A stretch of 64,000 bases of DNA from contig NZ_JAOPHT010000010.1 of NCBI RefSeq assembly GCF_025515305.1, positions 62,001-126,000 on the forward strand. Direction: 5' to 3'. The stretch comes from Roseicyclus sediminis. Its GTDB lineage: Bacteria; Pseudomonadota; Alphaproteobacteria; Rhodobacterales; Rhodobacteraceae. Both the position numbers and the translations under genes were made by a program. The notes under the pieces were generated by a model. That model did no database searches, had not been told where the DNA came from, and worked only from the letters and a program-made list of their open reading frames with translations. Below, in pieces: positions 17,304 through 25,517 of this stretch (the first letter of the stretch is position 1; each line of letters opens with the position of its first letter).

Positions 17304-17331
17304 TTGACCGCGCGGCCTTTACCCTTATCTC
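17304..17331 (+). promoter_or_regulatory. possible promoter of the photolyase gene
   Basis: TTGACC (17304-17309) and TATCTC (17326-17331) are separated by 16 bases. The predicted transcription start falls at or next to the ATG at 17339, and there is no Shine-Dalgarno sequence between them. The mRNA may therefore be leaderless. This is inferred from sequence only. Confidence 0.4.
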
Positions 17332-17338
17332 GCCCGTC

Positions 17339-18874
17339 ATGAGCGGCGATGTTCTCCTTTGGTTCAAGCGTGACCTGCGGGTGCAGGACAACCCGGCGCT
17401 GGCGCTTGCCGCCGCGCGGGGCGGGCGTGTCCTGCCGCTTTTCCTCGTGGAGCCGGAGGCTTGGGCGCAGCCCGACGCCTCGGCGCGGCAATACCGGTTC
17501 GTGGCGGAATCCCTCGCGGGTCTTGGCGCCGACCTCGCGCGCCTCGGCGCGCCGCTCGTAGTCCGGACCGGGCCTGCGCAGGAGGTCCTGTCGACCCTGT
17601 GCGCGGAAACCGGCATCGCCGAGATCGTCAGCCAGGAGGAGACCGGCAATCTCTGGAGCTATGCGCGCGACCGGGCCGTCGCCGCCTGGGCGCGGGACGC
17701 GGGCATCCGCTGGACCGAGGTGCCGCAGATGGGCGTGGTGCGCCGCCTGAAGGGGCGCGACGGCTGGGCCGCGGGGCGGGAGAGGGTCATGCGGCGGGCG
17801 CCGGTGGCCGAACCGCGCGCGCTCCGTGGCTTCGCGCTCGATCCGGGCGGCTTGCCGGAGGCGCGCGATCTCGGCCTCGGATTCGACCCCTGTCCCGGCC
17901 GTCAGCGCGGCGGGCGGGCGGAGGCCGAGGCGCTTCTCGCCTCATTCCTCGAGGTGCGCGGGCAGGATTACCGCCGCGCCATGTCCTCGCCTCTCGCCGG
18001 CGAGGCCGCGTGTTCGCGTCTGTCGCCGCATCTGGCCTGGGGCACCCTCTCCCCGCGCGAGGCGGCCCGGGCGGCCGCCGCCCGAAAGGCCGAGGCCAAG
18101 GGCACGCGGGAGGGCTGGATGGGGGCGATGCGCAGCTTCGAGGCGCGGCTCGCCTGGCGCGACCACTTCATGCAGAAGCTCGAGGATCAACCCGCCATCG
18201 AGACGCGGTGCCTGCATCCCGCCTACGAAGGCTTGCGCCCGCGCGCGCCCGACGCCGCCCGCCTCGCGGCGTGGGAGAAGGGCGAGACCGGCATCCCCTT
18301 CGTCGATGCCTGCATGCGCTATCTCGCCCATGGCGGATGGCTGAACTTCCGGATGCGGGCGATGCTCGTCTCCTTCGCGTCCTATCACCTCTGGCTCGAC
18401 TGGCGCTCGACCGGTCCGCATCTGGCGCGGATGTTCACGGACTACGAGCCCGGCATCCACTGGCCCCAGGTCCAGATGCAGTCGGGCACGACGGGCATGA
18501 ACACGGTCCGCATCTACAACCCGGTGAAGCAGGGCCAGGACCAGGATCCCGACGGCGTCTTCATCCGCACCTGGCTGCCCGAGCTGGCCGCAGTGCCCGA
18601 CCGGCACCTGCAGGCGCCATGGGGCTGGGAGGGGGCGGGGGGCCTTCTTGGGCGGCGCTATCCCGCGCCGGTCGTCGATGTGGCCGTGGCCGGGCGGGCC
18701 GCCCGCGAGGCGGTGTGGTCGGTGCGCGCGGGCGAGGGTTTCCGCGCCGAGGCCGCGCGGATCGTGGAGAAGCATGCCAGCCGCAAGGATCGCGGCGCCG
18801 GCCGGCATTTCGTGAACGACCGGGCGGGCCGGACGCGGCGCGGCGACGACCGACAGATGCGCCTCGATCTCTGA
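17339..18874 (+). CDS. cryptochrome/photolyase family protein
   Basis: A 511-residue protein of the DNA photolyase/cryptochrome superfamily. The N-terminal Rossmann domain opens V-L-L-W-F-K-R-D-L-R-V. The FAD-binding helical domain has G-I-P-F-V-D-A-C-M-R-Y-L and G-W-L-N-F-R-M-R (about 320-340), then N-T-V-R-I-Y-N-P-V-K-Q in the flavin pocket. It probably uses blue or near-UV light to repair pyrimidine dimers; a purely photosensory role cannot be excluded. No ribosome site is visible before the ATG. The DUF2256 gene downstream is a known companion of this family. Confidence 0.88.
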   Translation: MSGDVLLWFKRDLRVQDNPALALAAARGGRVLPLFLVEPEAWAQPDASARQYRFVAESLAGLGADLARLGAPLVVRTGPAQEVLSTLCAETGIAEIVSQEETGNLWSYARDRAVAAWARDAGIRWTEVPQMGVVRRLKGRDGWAAGRERVMRRAPVAEPRALRGFALDPGGLPEARDLGLGFDPCPGRQRGGRAEAEALLASFLEVRGQDYRRAMSSPLAGEAACSRLSPHLAWGTLSPREAARAAAARKAEAKGTREGWMGAMRSFEARLAWRDHFMQKLEDQPAIETRCLHPAYEGLRPRAPDAARLAAWEKGETGIPFVDACMRYLAHGGWLNFRMRAMLVSFASYHLWLDWRSTGPHLARMFTDYEPGIHWPQVQMQSGTTGMNTVRIYNPVKQGQDQDPDGVFIRTWLPELAAVPDRHLQAPWGWEGAGGLLGRRYPAPVVDVAVAGRAAREAVWSVRAGEGFRAEAARIVEKHASRKDRGAGRHFVNDRAGRTRRGDDRQMRLDL

Positions 18875-18919
18875 TCTCGGGGGCTGGACGGCGCGGGCTG
18901 GCCTGCTACCTCGCGCCCC

Positions 18920-19090
18920 ATGCCGAAGATGCGCCGCAAGTCCGACCTGCCGCAGAAGACCTGCGCGACCTGCGGGCGCCCCTTCGCGTGGCGCCGCAAA
19001 TGGGCGAAGGTCTGGGACGAGGTGCGCTATTGCTCCGACCGTTGTCGGGGTACCGCGCGGAAAACCCCCTCGATTGGTCAGAAGTCCTGA
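18920..19090 (+). CDS. DUF2256 zinc-ribbon-like small protein
   Basis: A 56-residue protein starting M-P-K-M-R-R-K-S and bearing two cysteine pairs, C-A-T-C-G-R-P-F (residues 15-22) and Y-C-S-D-R-C-R (38-44), with a W-R-R-K-W-A-K-V-W segment between. This matches DUF2256, small basic proteins that often sit beside cryptochrome/photolyase genes. The four cysteines suggest a zinc-bound fold. It starts 45 bases after the photolyase stop. Function unknown; a role linked to the photolyase is inferred only from neighbourhood. Confidence 0.85.
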   Translation: MPKMRRKSDLPQKTCATCGRPFAWRRKWAKVWDEVRYCSDRCRGTARKTPSIGQKS

Positions 19091-19168
19091 CCGCAGCTGT
19101 TGCCTATCGGAAACTTTTTCCCTAATCGGGCGGCGGAATACCACGGGATACCGGAGGCGGAGGGGATC

Positions 19169-21313
19169 ATGACCGAACGTGTCGAGCGCAACGGATTGCA
19201 GGTGGCAGCGGAGCTTGCCGCCTTCCTCGAGGAACGGGCCCTGCCCGGAACGGGGGTCTCCCCGGAGGAGTTCTGGAAGGGTTTTTCGGCGCTCCTGCAC
19301 GAGAGCGCGCCGCGCAACCGCGCGCTTCTGGACAAGCGCGAGGACCTGCAGCGCCGGATCGATGCCTGGCACGTCGCCCGTCGCGGCAAGCCCCACGACC
19401 CCGACGCCTACCAGGCCTTCCTCGAGGAGATCGGCTATCTCGTGCCCGAGGGCGGGGATTTCCGCATCGACACCACGAAGATCGACCCAGAGATCGCCAC
19501 CGTCGCGGGGCCGCAGCTCGTGGTGCCGATCACCAATGCCCGTTTCGCGCTGAACGCCGCCAACGCGCGCTGGGGCAGCCTTTATGACGCCTACTACGGC
19601 ACCGACGCGATGGGTTCGCTTCCGCCCTCGGGCGGGTATGACCGGGGCCGGGGCGCGCGTGTCGTGGCACGGGCGCGCGTCTTCCTCGACGATGCTTTCC
19701 CGATCGCGGGCGCGAGCCATGCCGACATCCACCGCTACCACGTCGACAAGGGCCAGCTGCTGGCCGACGACAAGCCCCTGATGCAGGCCGGGAAATTCGC
19801 GGGCTACACCGGCCATCCCCGCGCGCCCGACACGGTGCTGCTGTGCAACAACGGGCTGCACGTGGAGCTCGTCTTCGATCGCGCCCATCCGATCGGCGCG
19901 CGCGACCAGGCGCTTCTGGCCGATGTGCGGATGGAGGCGGCGGTCTCGGCGATCATGGATTGCGAGGATTCGGTCGCCTGCGTCGATGCCGAGGACAAGG
20001 TGCTCGCCTACGGCAACTGGCTGGGCCTGATGCAGGGGGACCTGACGGAGACCTTCGAGAAGGGCGGGGCGCAGATGACCCGGCGCCTGCACGGCGACAA
20101 GACCTACACCGCGCCGGACGGGTCGGAATTCACGGTGAAGGGGCGCGCGCTGATGCTGGTGCGCAACGTGGGCCACCTGATGACGAACCCCGCCATTCTC
20201 CTGCAGGATGGTTCGGAGGCCTACGAGGGGCTGGTGGACGCGATGATCACCACGCTCATCGCGATGCACGACCTGAAGAAGGACACCGGCGCGCGGAATT
20301 CCATCGCGGGCTCGGTCTACGTGGTGAAACCCAAGATGCACGGGCCCGAGGAAGTGGCCTTCGCCGACGACACCTTCACGGAGGTGGAGAAGGTGCTGGG
20401 CCTGCCGCGCTACACGGTGAAGCTCGGCATCATGGACGAGGAGCGGCGCACGTCCGTTAACCTCAAGGAATGCATCCGCGCCGCGAAGCACCGCGTCGCC
20501 TTCATCAACACCGGCTTCCTCGACCGGACGGGCGACGAGATCCACACCTCGATGGAGGCGGGACCGTTCAGCCGCAAGGACTTCATCAAGCGGAAGTCCT
20601 GGATCACGGCCTACGAGAACCAGAACGTCGATATCGGTCTCGAATGCGGCCTGCGGGGCCATGCGCAGATCGGCAAGGGCATGTGGGCCGCGCCCGACGC
20701 GATGGCCGCGATGCTGGAGCAGAAGATCGAGCATCCGCGCGCGGGCGCGAACTGCGCCTGGGTGCCCTCGCCGACGGCGGCGACGCTGCACGCACTCCAC
20801 TATCACCGCGTGGACGTGGCCGCGGTTCAGGAAAAGCTGGAGAAGGGTGGGCGGCGCGCCTACGTGACTGCGCTCCTCGACATCCCGCTCGCGGCCTACC
20901 GGCGCTGGACCGAGGCGCAGATCCGCCGCGAGGTGGAGAACAACGCGCAAGGCATCCTCGGCTATGTCGTGCGCTGGATCGACCAGGGCGTCGGCTGCTC
21001 CAAGGTGCCCGACATCAACGACGTGGCGCTGATGGAGGACCGGGCGACCTGCCGGATCAGCGCGCAGCACATCGCCAACTGGATGCACCACGGCGTGGTC
21101 AGCGAGGAGGAGGTCGTCGCCACTTTCCGCCGCATGGCCGAGGTCGTGGACCGGCAGAACGCGGGTGATCCGGCCTACGTGCCGATGGCGCCGGGCTTCA
21201 ACGGGATCGCCTTCGCCGCGGCACTCGACCTGGTGATGAAGGGGCGGGCGTTGCCGAGCGGGTACACGGAGCCGGTGCTCCATGCCCGGCGGCTGGAATG
21301 GAAGGCCGCCTGA
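19169..21313 (+). CDS. glcB: malate synthase G
   Basis: A 714-residue malate synthase of isoform G, condensing glyoxylate with acetyl-CoA to malate in the glyoxylate and glycolate pathways. The isoform G N-terminus, the [20 protein letters not shown] block, the D-C-E-D-S-V-A active-site segment (about residues 267-273) and G-K-G-M-W-A-A-P-D are all present. Start ATG 19169 follows GGAGG/AGGGG. A strong hairpin and T-run follow the stop. Downstream is a GlcG-like gene, a pairing also seen in the E. coli glc operon. Confidence 0.96.
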   Translation: MTERVERNGLQVAAELAAFLEERALPGTGVSPEEFWKGFSALLHESAPRNRALLDKREDLQRRIDAWHVARRGKPHDPDAYQAFLEEIGYLVPEGGDFRIDTTKIDPEIATVAGPQLVVPITNARFALNAANARWGSLYDAYYGTDAMGSLPPSGGYDRGRGARVVARARVFLDDAFPIAGASHADIHRYHVDKGQLLADDKPLMQAGKFAGYTGHPRAPDTVLLCNNGLHVELVFDRAHPIGARDQALLADVRMEAAVSAIMDCEDSVACVDAEDKVLAYGNWLGLMQGDLTETFEKGGAQMTRRLHGDKTYTAPDGSEFTVKGRALMLVRNVGHLMTNPAILLQDGSEAYEGLVDAMITTLIAMHDLKKDTGARNSIAGSVYVVKPKMHGPEEVAFADDTFTEVEKVLGLPRYTVKLGIMDEERRTSVNLKECIRAAKHRVAFINTGFLDRTGDEIHTSMEAGPFSRKDFIKRKSWITAYENQNVDIGLECGLRGHAQIGKGMWAAPDAMAAMLEQKIEHPRAGANCAWVPSPTAATLHALHYHRVDVAAVQEKLEKGGRRAYVTALLDIPLAAYRRWTEAQIRREVENNAQGILGYVVRWIDQGVGCSKVPDINDVALMEDRATCRISAQHIANWMHHGVVSEEEVVATFRRMAEVVDRQNAGDPAYVPMAPGFNGIAFAAALDLVMKGRALPSGYTEPVLHARRLEWKAA

Positions 21314-21321
21314 GGCGCGCC

Positions 21322-21379
21322 CGGGCCGGGACAGGCATCGAGCCTGCCCCGGCCCGGATGCCTCCGGCGGGAGTTTTTT
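21322..21379 (+). terminator. terminator after malate synthase G
   Basis: A long hairpin pairs CGGGCCGGG-A-CAGGC (21322-21336) with GCCTG-C-CCCGGCCCG (21342-21356), leaving one mismatch and a 5-base loop. A second small hairpin CTCC/GGAG then leads into a run of six T (21374-21379). This looks like an intrinsic terminator ending the glcB transcript, partly overlapping the intergenic repeat. Confidence 0.65.
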
Positions 21380-21391
21380 GCCAGGATGAAG
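21358..21391 (+). repeat. intergenic repeat, copy 1
   Basis: The segment from ATGCCTCCGGCGGGAG to the GATGAAGG end resembles an intergenic element I associate with Rhodobacterales genomes. Its G-x-G-T-x-T-T-T core and A-x-G-A-T-G-A-A-G-G end recur at 50773-50797. It sits between the glcB hairpin and the next start codon. Confidence 0.55.
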
Positions 21392-21412
21392 GTCGGGAGC
21401 GGGAGAGCTGGG

Positions 21413-21832
21413 ATGATCACACTCGATGCGGCGCGGAAGATGGTCGAGGTTGCGCGGGCCAAGGGGCGCGAGATGGGGCTGAAGCCGCTGTCGGTGGCGG
21501 TGCTCGACGCGGGCGGGCATGTGCTCGTCTTCGAGCGCGAGGACGGGGCAAGCCCCGGGCGCTTCGAGATCGCGCGGGGCAAGGCCTATGGCGCGGTCAT
21601 GCTGGGCATGCCGGGATCGGCCCAGATGGCGCGCGCCGAGGGGCAGGCCTATTTCATGGCGGCCGTGAACGGCGCCTTCGGCGGCAAGGTCGTGCCGGTG
21701 CCGGGCGGCGTCCTCGTCCTGAAGGACGGCGTGGTGCTGGGTGCGGTGGGCGTCACCGGCGACACGTCGGACAACGACGCGGCGGCGGCGGTCGCCGGGA
21801 TCGAGGCGGCGGGCTTCGAGGCCAGCGCATGA
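21413..21832 (+). CDS. GlcG/HbpS family (DUF336) protein
   Basis: A 139-residue protein of the GlcG/HbpS family. The V-A-V-L-D-A-G-G-H-V-L-V-F-E-R strand pair (about 28-42) and the C-terminal G-A-V-G-V-T-G-D-T-S-D-N-D segment are diagnostic. Members bind haem or small cofactors, and glcG lies beside malate synthase or glycolate genes in other bacteria, as here. Its biochemical role is unsettled. Start ATG 21413 lies after a GGGAGAG ribosome site; the stop overlaps the RidA start (ATGA). Confidence 0.87.
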   Translation: MITLDAARKMVEVARAKGREMGLKPLSVAVLDAGGHVLVFEREDGASPGRFEIARGKAYGAVMLGMPGSAQMARAEGQAYFMAAVNGAFGGKVVPVPGGVLVLKDGVVLGAVGVTGDTSDNDAAAAVAGIEAAGFEASA

Positions 21833-22215
21833 GCCGGCGGCTGATCTCGTCGGGATCGAGCTTCGAGGCCGAGGTCGGCTATTCACGCGCGGTGGTCGTG
21901 GATGGCTGGGTGCTCGTCTCCGGGACCACCGGGTTCGACTACGCGACCATGGAGATCGCGGAGGACGTCGCCGCCCAGGCCGAGCAGACCTTTCGAAACA
22001 TCGATGCGGCGTTGCGGCAGGCGGGGGCCTCCATGGCGGACGTGGTGCGCGTCCACTACCTCCTGCCCGATGCCACCGACTGGCCTTTCTGCTGGCCCGT
22101 GACACGGGCTTGGCTGGGCGAGGTGCGGCCTGCGGCGACGATGATCGTGGCGGCGCTCCATGACCCGCGCATGAAGATCGAGATCGAGGTCACGGCGCGT
22201 CTTCCACAGGCCTGA
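21829..22215 (+). CDS. RidA family protein
   Basis: A 128-residue YjgF/YER057c/UK114 (RidA) protein. It begins with the typical S-S-G-S-S-F-E-A-E-V-G-Y-S-R-A-V-V-V-D-G block. It keeps the ...V-V-R-V-H-Y-L-L-P run and the C-terminal M-K-I-E-I-E-V-T-A. The catalytic Arg of true RidA (in G-R-x-P-x-S) is not obvious near the C-terminus, where the family's C-I-E-I-E-A is replaced by K-I-E-I-E-V, so it may belong to a non-deaminase Rid subgroup. Coupled to the GlcG-like gene by an ATGA overlap. Confidence 0.85.
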   Translation: MSRRLISSGSSFEAEVGYSRAVVVDGWVLVSGTTGFDYATMEIAEDVAAQAEQTFRNIDAALRQAGASMADVVRVHYLLPDATDWPFCWPVTRAWLGEVRPAATMIVAALHDPRMKIEIEVTARLPQA

Positions 22216-22246
22216 CTGCCCAAATTCGCGTCACTTGCCGGTCTTT

Positions 22247-22273
22247 CGCACACTTGTGCGGGGGCATTGTGCC
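22247..22273. promoter_or_regulatory. paired palindromes upstream of the C26 peptidase
   Basis: A perfect palindrome CGCACA-CT-TGTGCG (22247-22260) is followed within three bases by GGCA-TTG-TGCC (22263-22273). Both lie directly upstream of a predicted promoter. The position suggests operator sites for a dimeric regulator, which I cannot identify. Confidence 0.4.
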
Positions 22274-22283
22274 CTGAGGCACT

Positions 22284-22312
22284 TTGCGGCGGCGGTCTGC
22301 TCGGTCTATATG
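22284..22312 (+). promoter_or_regulatory. putative promoter of the C26 peptidase
   Basis: TTGCGG (22284-22289) and TATATG (22307-22312) are separated by 17 bases and lie about 30 bases before the ATG at 22342. The -10 matches four of six consensus bases. Sequence pattern only. Confidence 0.45.
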
Positions 22313-22341
22313 TTGTGGACGCGGACAGGAGGCGCACAGGC

Positions 22342-23121
22342 ATGGCAAGGCCCGTGATCGGGATCATCGGCAACCATCACCTGATCAACGATCAGTATTC
22401 GACCCATGCGGGCGGCACCATGAACTCGGAAGCGGTGGCCGAGGTGGCGGACTGCATGCCGCTTCTGATCCCGTCAGATCCGCGGTTCGTGCGGACCTGC
22501 GAACTTCTGGAGAGCTTCGACGGCTTTCTCCTCACGGGCGGGCGGCCGAATGTGCATCCCGAGGAATACGGCGAGGACGCGACCGAGGCGCATGGAGCCT
22601 TCGACCGGGCGCGCGATGCGGTGGTCCTTCCGCTGGTCCGCGCCTGCGTGGAACGCGGCCAGCCCTTTCTCGGTGTCTGCCGCGGCTTCCAGGAGGTGAA
22701 CGTGGCGATGGGCGGCTCGCTCCATCCCGAGATCCGCGACCTGCCGGGGCGGATGAACCACCGGATGCCCCCGGACGGCACGATCGAGGAGAAATTCGCG
22801 CTGCGTCATTCGGTGCGCTTCACCGAGGGCGGGCCGTTTCACCGGCTCTTCGGGGCGACCGAGGTGATGACCAACACGTTGCACGGGCAGGGCATCAAGC
22901 GTCCCGGCAACCGTGTGGTGATCGACGGATACGCGCCCGATGGCACGCCGGAGGCCACCTATATCGAGGGTGCGCCGGGCTTCACGCTGTCGGTGCAGTG
23001 GCATCCGGAGTATCGCGCGGCGCAGGATCCCGTTTCGCGCCCGCTGTTCCGGGCATTCGGCGACGCCGCGCGCGCCTGGGCCGCGGGACGGCGGCCGATC
23101 TCTGTGGCAGAGGTCGCCTGA
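22342..23121 (+). CDS. gamma-glutamyl-gamma-aminobutyrate hydrolase-like (peptidase C26)
   Basis: A 259-residue class I amidotransferase-fold hydrolase of the PuuD/C26 type. The nucleophile elbow is L-G-V-C-R-G-F-Q-E (C113), and H221 with E223 in Q-W-H-P-E-Y complete the triad. PuuD releases GABA from gamma-glutamyl-GABA in putrescine breakdown. No other put/puu gene is adjacent, so the substrate is inferred from the family. Start ATG 22342 follows AGGAGG. The gene has its own promoter with nearby palindromes. Confidence 0.87.
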   Translation: MARPVIGIIGNHHLINDQYSTHAGGTMNSEAVAEVADCMPLLIPSDPRFVRTCELLESFDGFLLTGGRPNVHPEEYGEDATEAHGAFDRARDAVVLPLVRACVERGQPFLGVCRGFQEVNVAMGGSLHPEIRDLPGRMNHRMPPDGTIEEKFALRHSVRFTEGGPFHRLFGATEVMTNTLHGQGIKRPGNRVVIDGYAPDGTPEATYIEGAPGFTLSVQWHPEYRAAQDPVSRPLFRAFGDAARAWAAGRRPISVAEVA

Positions 23122-23128
23122 CGCGGGT

Positions 23129-23983
23129 CTACCAGCGCCCCGACGCGCCGCCTCCGCCCGAGCGTCCGCCCCCGAAGGACCCACCTGAACCCGAGTTCCC
23201 CGTGCGCGGCACCGTGAAGGTCGTCCGGTCCTCGTAGTCGCAATGGCTGCAACGACGCAGGCGCTCACCGAGGCCCGTGGCCATCCTGGTCGGCGTGGTC
23301 AGGGTGCTGCGGGTCTGGCTCAGCCCGTATCTGCCGCAATTGGGGCAACGCCGCAGCCGTACGGCAAGATCCCCGATCCGCCGCCGGGCCATGGCGAAGA
23401 CCGCGACCGCCAGAACCCCGGCCATGACCAGCCAGTCGGGGAGCCTCATTCCGCCCGACGGGGCGTCCTCGCCACCACGGAACGGCATCACGATCTCGCG
23501 TATCACCGCCTCGGTGCCGGTCTCGATGCCGCGCGGGTAGTCGCCCTCGGCGAAGGCGGTGACGAAGTCGCGCTCGACGATGCCGCGCGCCACGCGGTCC
23601 CAGTCGCGCGCGTAGGCCGCCCCGAGTTCCAGGCGCATCTCGCGGTCGTCACGCAGGACGAGGACGAGGACGCCGTCGTTCGTCTCCGCCTTGCCGATGC
23701 CCCAGCGGTCGAACAGGGCCCGCGCGAAGGCCTCGATCGTCATGTCGGGCGCGAACACTTGCCGCGTGGCGAGCGTGACGACCGTCATCTCGACACCGGT
23801 GTCCCTCTCCAGCCGCGCGAGGCGGTCGGACAGCCGCCGCTCGACCGTGTCCGGCAGGAGGTCGGCGAAATCGTTGATGGTGGTGCTGACGGGGTCGGGG
23901 AAGGTCTGGGCACAGACCACGCCCGTCCAGGCCAGGGCGACCCAGAGTGACAAGAGGATCTGTGAGGCACGCCGAGCGAGCAT
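23129..23983 (-). CDS. TPM domain-containing exported membrane protein
   Basis: A 284-residue protein with a signal peptide (1-25, ending V-V-C-A-Q), a TPM_phosphatase domain (about 33-155), a transmembrane helix near 178-196, and a C-terminal tail. The TPM part contains I-N-D-F-A-D-L-L-P and W-G-I-G-K-A-E-T-N-D-G-V-L-V-L-V. The tail has C-P-N-C-G and C-S-H-C zinc-ribbon pairs and ends in a Gly/Ser/Arg-rich run. TPM domains occur in envelope proteins of uncertain function. ATG 23983 is chosen because the signal peptide follows it directly; an upstream in-frame ATG (24040) would precede it. Confidence 0.82.
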   Translation of the reverse strand: MLARRASQILLSLWVALAWTGVVCAQTFPDPVSTTINDFADLLPDTVERRLSDRLARLERDTGVEMTVVTLATRQVFAPDMTIEAFARALFDRWGIGKAETNDGVLVLVLRDDREMRLELGAAYARDWDRVARGIVERDFVTAFAEGDYPRGIETGTEAVIREIVMPFRGGEDAPSGGMRLPDWLVMAGVLAVAVFAMARRRIGDLAVRLRRCPNCGRYGLSQTRSTLTTPTRMATGLGERLRRCSHCDYEDRTTFTVPRTGNSGSGGSFGGGRSGGGGASGRW

Positions 23984-24057
23984 GCCCTGAACCCTACGCC
24001 ACGCGCGGGCGCGGGGAAAGATGGCGGCGCGTGCCACCATCCCTCGGCCGTTGTATC

Positions 24058-24240
24058 TCAGGTCTGACGCGCGCCGCGCAGCTCCTTGATGTGCAGCCGG
24101 ATCTTCTCCCATTTCTCCGCCTCGGCGGTCTGGCCGTCGGCGGTCGCCTGCTTGGCCTTCTGGGCGGCCTCGGCCTCGGCCTTGTCGCCGTGTGCGCGGT
24201 AGAGCGCGTGCGCGTGTTGCGCGAGGTCTTCCATCTTCAT
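24058..24240 (-). CDS. hypothetical small helical protein
   Basis: A 60-residue, highly charged, Ala/Lys/Glu-rich protein, probably one long helix or coiled coil (from L-A-Q-H-A-H-A-L-Y-R to H-I-K-E-L-R). Its ATG overlaps the stop of the upstream gene (ATGA), making it the last of a four-gene coupled set. I do not recognise a named family. Confidence 0.7.
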   Translation of the reverse strand: MKMEDLAQHAHALYRAHGDKAEAEAAQKAKQATADGQTAEAEKWEKIRLHIKELRGARQT

Positions 24241-24548
24241 CGGTCTTCCTCCTCTTGCGATGTGGTGTCGTCCCCCGGTCCGGTGCCGGCCTTGGGCGCC
24301 ATCGAAGCGGCGGCGCCCGGCAGAATTTCCTCGATCTCGTCCGGAGAGAGGCGTTCCCCTCCGGGTCCGGTGCCCGCGATGCCCCCGGGGCCTGCGATCA
24401 GGATGGCGAGCGGCCGTTTTTCGCCCCCTCCGACGATGCGGTGTCCGTCGCGCCCCGAGGCGCGGGCCCACAGGCGCACCTCCTCGATCGCGGCAATGCG
24501 CCAGGGGCCGACGTCTCGCACCTTCGACAGGTGTCGCGCGGTCTTCAT
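24237..24548 (-). CDS. hypothetical protein in GerW/DUF2953 operon
   Basis: A 103-residue soluble protein beginning M-K-T-A-R-H-L-S-K-V. It has W-R-I-A-A-I-E-E-V-R-L-W-A-R-A-S-G-R-D-G-type spacing in the first half, a Gly/Pro-rich middle, and R-L-S-P-D-E-I-E-E-I-L-P near residue 67. I do not recognise the family. It overlaps both neighbours by ATGA, strongly suggesting coupled translation with the DUF2953 protein. Confidence 0.7.
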   Translation of the reverse strand: MKTARHLSKVRDVGPWRIAAIEEVRLWARASGRDGHRIVGGGEKRPLAILIAGPGGIAGTGPGGERLSPDEIEEILPGAAASMAPKAGTGPGDDTTSQEEEDR

Positions 24549-25078
24549 GCCGGTCTCCCGCGGTTGGCCCAGGCCAGCGCCGCCCCGGCGCGCAGCAGGC
24601 GGAAGGGACGGATCGCGACCTCGCCCGTGGCCTCGAGGTCGAGGCAGGGGCCCGAGAATTCCGGCACGAGGTCTATCCTGCGCCCGGCGCCCGACAGCGT
24701 GAAAACGAGCGGCGCCATTCGGCCCCAGAGTACCCCGGTATCGGCCGGATCGTCGAGACCGAAGCGCCCCGACAGATGGAGCGAGCGGATTCGCACCACG
24801 TCGAAGAGGTCGAGGATCAACGCCCCGATGCCACGTGGAAGGCGCCCGGATCGCCGGCGCCCCGACCTTTTCGGCTTTGCCCTTTTCGCGCGGTGCGGAG
24901 CGTCCTTGTTCCGACCGAGCGGAATGGGGATCGGCGGGGCGAGCCCCGCGAGAAGCCTCAACTCCACCCGCGCCGAAAGGGGCGATGTCCTGCCGTCGAA
25001 GCGCAGGTGCCACGGCGCGAGCAGCGTCAGAAGCAACAGCGCGAGAAGGACGAAGAGGAGCCAGGCCAGCACCGCCAC
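24545..25078 (-). CDS. DUF2953 domain-containing protein
   Basis: A 177-residue protein with one N-terminal hydrophobic segment (about 4-24) followed by a soluble, basic region (R/K-rich at 58-80). The C-terminal part contains G-R-F-G-L-D-D-P-A-D-T-G, the DUF2953 signature. In Bacillus the DUF2953 gene ytfI is next to ytfJ, a GerW-type gene; the same pairing is seen here. Function unknown. Its stop overlaps the next start. Confidence 0.78.
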   Translation of the reverse strand: MAVLAWLLFVLLALLLLTLLAPWHLRFDGRTSPLSARVELRLLAGLAPPIPIPLGRNKDAPHRAKRAKPKRSGRRRSGRLPRGIGALILDLFDVVRIRSLHLSGRFGLDDPADTGVLWGRMAPLVFTLSGAGRRIDLVPEFSGPCLDLEATGEVAIRPFRLLRAGAALAWANRGRPA

Positions 25079-25082
25079 GGCA

Positions 25083-25442
25083 TCAGGTATCCCCGTTCCC
25101 GTCCTTCGCCCCGGCCCTGGCGCCCATGGCGCGGCCGGCGGCCTCGGCCAGGGTCTGCGCGACCGAGGACATCGGCCCTTTCACCGCCTCGACCCGCGCG
25201 CCGTTGGCGTCGATGATGATCGCGCCGAGGGGCTTGATCCCGCCCCCCGCGCCGACCCCGCCGCCGCTTCCCTTGGCGCCGCTGTCGCCGCTTCCGGCGC
25301 CGAAGCCGAACCCGTAGCTCACGATCGGCACGACGGTCGCCCCGTCCTTCTCGATCGGCTCGCCCAGAACGTTCCTGGGGTTCAGGAGCCGGTCCAGTTC
25401 CTCCACCGTCGCCTTGAGCAACTGATCCACGTCCTTCGCCAT
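25083..25442 (-). CDS. GerW/YtfJ family protein
   Basis: A 119-residue GerW (YtfJ)-like protein. It has L-L-N-P-R-N-V-L-G-E-P-I, then I-V-S-Y-G-F-G-F-G-A-G and a Gly-rich stretch, ending with A-I-I-I-D-A-N-G-A-R-V-E. In spore formers the family is tied to spore germination, but homologs exist in many non-sporulating bacteria with unknown role. ATG 25442 is chosen because GGGAGTG lies at good spacing; GTG 25457 is an alternative. It is the first gene of the four-gene unit. Confidence 0.82.
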   Translation of the reverse strand: MAKDVDQLLKATVEELDRLLNPRNVLGEPIEKDGATVVPIVSYGFGFGAGSGDSGAKGSGGGVGAGGGIKPLGAIIIDANGARVEAVKGPMSSVAQTLAEAAGRAMGARAGAKDGNGDT

Positions 25443-25517
25443 CGCAATCACTCCCACAAAAACGGAACCATCCGGGAACCGTTTCGCACGAAAGAATTCC
25501 GCCCGCCTTGACTCAGG

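Noticed and set aside
17942-22105. A frame of more than 1300 codons open on the minus strand
   Set aside because: It is antisense to the photolyase, malate synthase and following genes. High GC and biased third positions keep such shadow frames open; its protein has no recognisable motif.
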